Of a DNA stretch of 64,000 nt, positions 60,046-64,000 are shown piece by piece. How positions within the stretch are numbered: position 1 is the stretch's first letter; every line of letters begins with the position of its first letter. The notes under the pieces are model-generated. The model saw only the letters and a program-made list of their open reading frames with translations, was not told the DNA's origin and ran no database searches. The stretch comes from Grammothele lineata (taxonomy: Eukaryota; Basidiomycota; Agaricomycetes; Polyporales; Polyporaceae). The translations under genes and the position numbers were made by a program. The stretch is from assembly GCA_002150815.3 (NCBI GenBank), contig NDFF03000181.1, positions 62,001 through 126,000 on the forward strand. Direction: 5' to 3'.

Positions 60046-61150
60046 TTCTATGTCTTGGTCTTAAACATCTGTCTTAGCATGGCTTGGGCTTATAACCAAA
60101 GTCTTTTTATCAGCATTTTGTCTTACAAGCTCCACCTGGTGCCTTATCCATGTCTTCAATCACAGGTGCATGTCTTAATAGTAAATGAGTGTCCTATGCA
60201 TGTAATGGTGGTCTTATAAAGAACATTTTTCTTGCAAGGCTTTAAGTAAATACATGCAATAGAGGTACAAGGACCCAGCCCTACACTTCATAAACATTAA
60301 ACTACTGTCATCCTAATATGCAATGCAATACAGTCTTAGGTCTATAAGACTCCAATTAAGACATCTCAATGCTCACTTCAAGACCTTTATAAGACAGCTA
60401 TAAGACAAAAATCACAGCAACAGTTAACTATTGTTACTAAAGATAACTATGGCAAAAGCGACTCTAATTAACTCTATACAAGTGTATTGTATAGTAGGAT
60501 TGAGCCTAGTAACAGTCACAGCTTCAAACTTGATAGTATTCATGCTAATAGACATAAAGGTTCAAACTGTAAACAGATGAATGAAGAGTATAACACTTAT
60601 AGAGCTACAAGTCTTGATGGAGGGTCAATGGCAAGAGCTATATGATAGGGGGGTATGAGGATAAGCAATGGGTAGATGTAGCCAGCCTTGAGGCAGAAGG
60701 CTGCAGAAGTCCAAGTCCAGCTAGCAAAGTATAGGTTATATAAACTAGAGTTACTAAGGTATGTAAGGATAAATGGTGCAGTGGACTATAGTGTCTGCTT
60801 GATATGGCTGGTTGTAAATGCATGAAGTCATTGGTTCAACCCTGGCACTGGCCGCTTTTTAGAGCTTTTTTAAAATTTTGCTAGGGCTTATAAGACACTC
60901 TGCGTGCCTTATATATAGATGTTTATGTATAAATTAACATGTTAACACATTTACTTTTTTGTTTTCAGCTCCTTGTCAAGCACTGTTCTGTCTTACAATC
61001 TGTCTTATAGTGTCTTCTGTAAGACCACTTCAAGACCAAGGGTGGTCTTATTCAAGAAGGTACGCTACCTATGAAAGACGGTGGTCTTAGTCTTATAGTG
61101 TCTTATGGGGGGTGCCGTAAGACCACATAAGCTAGACTACATTTTCCTGA
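60045..61150. repeat. AT-rich block dense in GTCTTA / TAAGAC words
   Basis: About 1.1 kb much richer in AT than the rest of the window, with roughly twenty GTCTTA or TAAGAC hexamers in both orientations, often as GTCTTATAGTGTCTTAT or TAAGACCAC. It has no coding potential. The same words form the ends of the insertion at 39066-39208. It could be a non-autonomous DNA transposon, nested MITEs, or an unusual retroelement 3' region. Confidence 0.6.
60773..60850 (+). repeat. Possible tRNA-derived (SINE-like) sequence
   Basis: TGGTGCAGTGGACT resembles a polymerase III A box and GGTTCAACCCT a B box, with tRNA-like spacing, followed by a T-run about 20 bp later (CTTTTTAGAGCTTTTTT). The acceptor and T stems do not pair well, so it is not a functional tRNA; a SINE head or tRNA relic is possible, chance similarity is not excluded. 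Confidence 0.3.
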
Positions 61151-61301
61151 TGTACTAGAACGTATATAAGTAAAGTAGAGACGCGGTAGCTTGAAACATC
61201 ATGGTTGGATGAACAGTCGGGGACAGCCCGGAGGCGGGGGAAAGGAAAGGGGGGTGAGAACAGACGACAGCAAGCTGCCACGGTGAACACTGGCTGGGGG
61301 G

Positions 61302-62750
61302 TCAGGGGGGGAGGACGACTAAGGTGCTACCTCGCGTAGGATGCATGCCGGGGAGAATGTATGGCCGTTGCAGCTCGCTCTCAGGAAGGGGACGATCTCC
61401 GAACGTGAACGCGCCCGGGTTGTCCGCCAGGAAGTCGGCGATGGTAGAGAAGGGGTCGGGCTCGCGTAGCAAAGTCTCCCAGTCCGTCGCCCGGAAGCGC
61501 CGCTTGTACCACTCACAGTGGAACAAGACATGATTCCGTGTGTGAGCCCAGGCATTCAAGGGCGGGAGTCGGTACTGCTCCCCAATGCCCACTGCTGCCG
61601 CCGCCTCGTGCCGATTAATCGCGTAGCACCAGCACATCGCGTGGTCCTCATCCCGGAGGACGCGCCGCGCGTAGTCCCCGGTGGGTGCGTGCGCGGTGAG
61701 ACACCGTACGGCGCGCACCGTGAGGGTGGCGCTCCTGCCCACCTCCTTGATCGGAATGCGGTTCCCCTTATGTGCGAGGTTTTGGAAGGCGAAGTGGTTT
61801 GGGTACTCGCGGCTGAAGTATCGAGGCTGGCGCGCTTCCTTCGCCCACTCGGCACGCATAGTGTCCACGGTGCGTGAGCGAGCGTAGGCATACGACTCGG
61901 GAACGGGGTGGGAGAGGCGGTCTTCGGGTGCGGTCGAATCGGACATGTCTCCGACGAGGCGGTCGACAGATTCGTTCTCCCGCACGCCGACGTGGGATGG
62001 GCAATACGAGACGTGCAGGACGTTGCGCTCGGACCTCTCGAGCCACTCGCGCAAGTGGTGGCATGCAGTAAGCGTGTAGGGCTGGCCGGTGTGAGTGGAG
62101 ACATCGAGGAGGGCGCGCGCCGAAGACTCGTTATCGGTGTAGATGTAGACGGTGCGGGGCATCTTGAGGCGCACATAGCCGACGGCCATAGAGAGGGCGA
62201 TGAGCTCGGCGTCGTAGCTGAAAGCGCGGCCAGTCTTGATGGCCCGCGACCAGACTTTCTTGCCACCGGCGTAGACCTCGTAGCCGGCTGCAGAACGCTC
62301 TTCCTCAGGGTGGGCGCTGCCATCTGTGAAGATGACGAGCGCGTCGGGGTCAGCGTGGGCGGCATTGATGCGCGGGCGCAGGTCGTCGCGGATCCACGCC
62401 TGGAGGGCGTCCTCGTCTTTCTTTGGTGGGTGGTCCATGTGGTAGACGACGCGGTGTGCGTAGAGGTCGGCAACGCGAAGACCTGGCTGCGCCTCCTCGT
62501 GGAGGGGCGCGAAGGTGGGATCAGCGGGGTGTGTGTCAGGGAGGAACTCGGCGGCTGTGGTGAGCGGCGCGCGGGCGTCGGGAGGGGAGAGCTCAGGAAG
62601 GAAACGGATGAAAGGGGCTGTATCGGAGCGATCAAACGTGGAGGGGAAAGCAGCGCAAAGGGGATGGGAGCCAAGCTGAAGGGTTCTCTTGCGAGGCCCA
62701 CCGTGCGGGTGCGCTACGCCCTTGCCATCTAAGGCAGCACGTGCAAGGGA
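61302..62750 (-). mobile_element. RNase H-containing 3' fragment of a non-LTR retrotransposon polyprotein
   Basis: From the ATG at 62438 the minus frame codes 378 residues; the same frame stays open upstream to at least about 62.7 kb, so this ATG is internal. The RNase H type-1 core keeps all catalytic acids: D39 (IFTDGSAHPE), E78 (YDAELIAL), D102 (IYTDNESS) and D159 (ENESVDRLV), plus the CPSHVGV loop. The C-terminal end carries RNHVLFHCEWYKR, the HxxxHC-like tail usual after RNase H in fungal LINE proteins. No reverse-transcriptase motif (such as a YxDD box) is seen upstream, so the element is 5'-truncated. GC content is well above that of the AT-rich block next to it. Stop codon at 61302. 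Confidence 0.8.
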
Positions 62751-63207
62751 ATCAACTCAAGCAGGCAACTGTGATCTTACCACAGGCCCACCGACAAGGG
62801 ATTTAGTCCTCTCGAGCCAACGCAGGAGACTGTCCTACGCCGCTACGGCCCGCCATGACCTCAGCTGCCCCAGAGGGCGAGACTGAGGAGTCAGGTTTCC
62901 CGTACCCATGCAGGCGGTTCGCTGATGCCATTGCCAGATTCCCAACCTGGCGGCGCGGATCCCCAGCCTGCACGAGTCCTTGTCTTGCAGCGAGTGACCG
63001 GGGCGTGACCACCCGGGAGTAATGCTTCGCTACTAACGACCCACCGAGGCAGCCGAAGCCTGCTCGGGGGCGCGGGGTGTCCTTATCGGATTGTTATCGC
63101 CCCAAATCACCCCGTCTTACCATCGCCTATCCTTTCGGACCCTTGCGGGCGCCCGCCTTGCAGCAGGACTTGGCTGGGCTCTTTGGTACGCAGTAGCCCC
63201 TAGCACC

Positions 63208-63350
63208 ATCTTCGATATTTCTCTTTTTCACCTCCTTTACCAAGGGAGGGGCGGTACGACTGCGTGGGGGTTACAATGCCACCCCCTGGGTGCCGCCTTC
63301 GATAGTTCTCTTGCAAACCTCCTTTACTAAGGGAGGGGCAGCACCCGGCC
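63208..63350 (+). repeat. Two tandem copies of a ~55-bp unit
   Basis: CTTCGATATTTCTCTT...ACCTCCTTTACCAAGGGAGGGGCGG (63210-63255) recurs as CTTCGATAGTTCTCTT...ACCTCCTTTACTAAGGGAGGGGCAG (63298-63342). Each unit contains a hairpin-capable CCTCCTTTA...TAAGGGAGG. Confidence 0.65.
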
Positions 63351-63821
63351 ACGCTGGGCGCACACTCCAGCGGTGGAGATCCAGAAAAGGTAACTCACCT
63401 GGCTCCGTGAGGTCGCCGCACTCCAACGAGCCCCTGGGAGGGGGGGCAGCACCGAAATGCCGCCCGAATGGAAGTGGAAGGCAGCCACCCGAAGGGCCGC
63501 CCCCAGAACGGAATGATCCCACCCGACTCCGGCCAGAGCTGCGTATACGAGCGGAGGCACCACGTACCGAGAGTAGCCGGGACCCGACCGCGCCAGTGCC
63601 TCCACGCCGCCCAGTTTGATGACGGCGACGGGAGGATAGAGGGGGAGGAAGGGGAAGGGAGGGGCGATAAGCGCCCGATGGATGGTGATGGTACGAGATC
63701 AAGGAGGGATGGCGTGCTACTATCTGTTGGTAATCGAAGAACTTGAGGGACGAGGACGACATGAAGGTGTACGGAGCGGTTCAGACTCAACGTTCAACTC
63801 GAACGCGACCAGTACTGTAGT

Positions 63822-63940
63822 GATCAGACCAGACCGGCGGGGGGTCTGGGGCGTTACGGGTCAGGTTCGAACCGGCGGTGCGGCGGCATGGGTCGTTACG
63901 CGTTACGGGTAGGCCAGACCGGCGGCGTCGCGCGGCCTCA
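63822..63940 (+). repeat. Short direct repeats CAGACCGGCGG and GTTACGGGT
   Basis: CAGACCGGCGG occurs twice (about 63830 and 63911), a related GAACCGGCGG once between them, and CGTTACG(G/C)GT three times, in a stretch of about 100 bp. No coding meaning; possibly the edge of a larger tandem array cut off by the window end. Confidence 0.5.
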
Positions 63941-64000
63941 GATAAGCGCTTATGTGCCGGTCCAATACGGAGCTGGTTCAGAGATCTGTATAGCTCTGTT

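Larger units (their letters stand above)
62751..64000. other. GC-rich repetitive right end, no supported gene
   Basis: The minus frame at 62803-63012 and the mutually overlapping frames at 63271-63790 are GC-driven shadows with no domain. The region holds two short repeat groups listed separately. It may be the 5' remains of the neighbouring retroelement or a distinct repeat-rich zone. Confidence 0.45.

Noticed and set aside
61556..62701. 381-codon minus-strand frame
   Set aside because: Overlaps the RNase H frame on the same strand in another phase and is Ser/Pro/Arg-rich; no motif.
61908..62732. 274-codon plus-strand frame
   Set aside because: Exactly antisense to the RNase H frame, whose catalytic residues are intact; composition fits a complement shadow.
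1..64000. CRISPR arrays, rRNA genes, functional tRNAs, operons with ribosome-binding sites
   Set aside because: None seen; the intron-rich eukaryotic organisation makes bacterial-type features inapplicable, and the one tRNA-like sequence (60.8 kb) does not fold.

Overview
The window looks like nuclear DNA of a basidiomycete fungus (Agaricomycetes, most like Polyporales). Genes are cut by many introns of about 50-60 bp with GTRNGT donors. The recognisable products are an iterative highly-reducing-type polyketide synthase, a microsomal P450, and many copies of polytopic membrane proteins typical of polypore genomes (the DUF6534 type and two related seven-helix types). Because of the introns, almost no real gene is one open frame. 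I rebuilt gene models by joining exons through GT/GC...AG sites while keeping reading phase and family alignment. The models for the PKS, two 7TM genes, one DUF6534 gene and most of the P450 close with correct phase throughout.

Layout: 0.07-2.04 kb and 7.17-8.91 kb are two diverged copies of one gene-less segment. Between them, on the minus strand, lie a 7TM gene (2.1-3.6) and a DUF6534 gene (4.6-6.8). A three-finger C2H2-like zinc-finger protein follows (9.1-10.9, minus), then a DUF6534 gene (13.4-15.6, plus), another 7TM gene (16.0-17.5, minus) and a DUF6534 gene (19.6-21.7, minus). The PKS occupies 25.36-32.13 (minus, 18 exons, 1932 aa) and a P450 lies at 37.5-40.0 (minus) with an in-frame TGA and a MITE-like insertion in an intron. 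Then come DUF6534 genes at 41.2-43.2 (minus), 48.1-50.3 (minus), 54.5-56.1 (plus) and 57.5-59.5 (plus), and a broken sphingoid-base-kinase-like gene at 46.4-47.0 (plus). The right end (59.9-64 kb) is repetitive: a poly(A)-tailed repeat, an AT-rich block dense in GTCTTAT motifs, an RNase H fragment of a non-LTR retrotransposon, and GC-rich short repeats.

How it may work together (inference): the PKS (KS-AT-DH-degenerate ER-KR-ACP, no methyltransferase) should make an unsaturated, non-methylated polyketide or polyene; the P450 would be a tailoring oxidase if still functional. The zinc-finger protein is a possible local regulator. Nine polytopic membrane protein genes surround the pair on both strands. 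They could be sensors or transporters linked to the metabolite, or simply a family expansion in a rearrangement-prone region.
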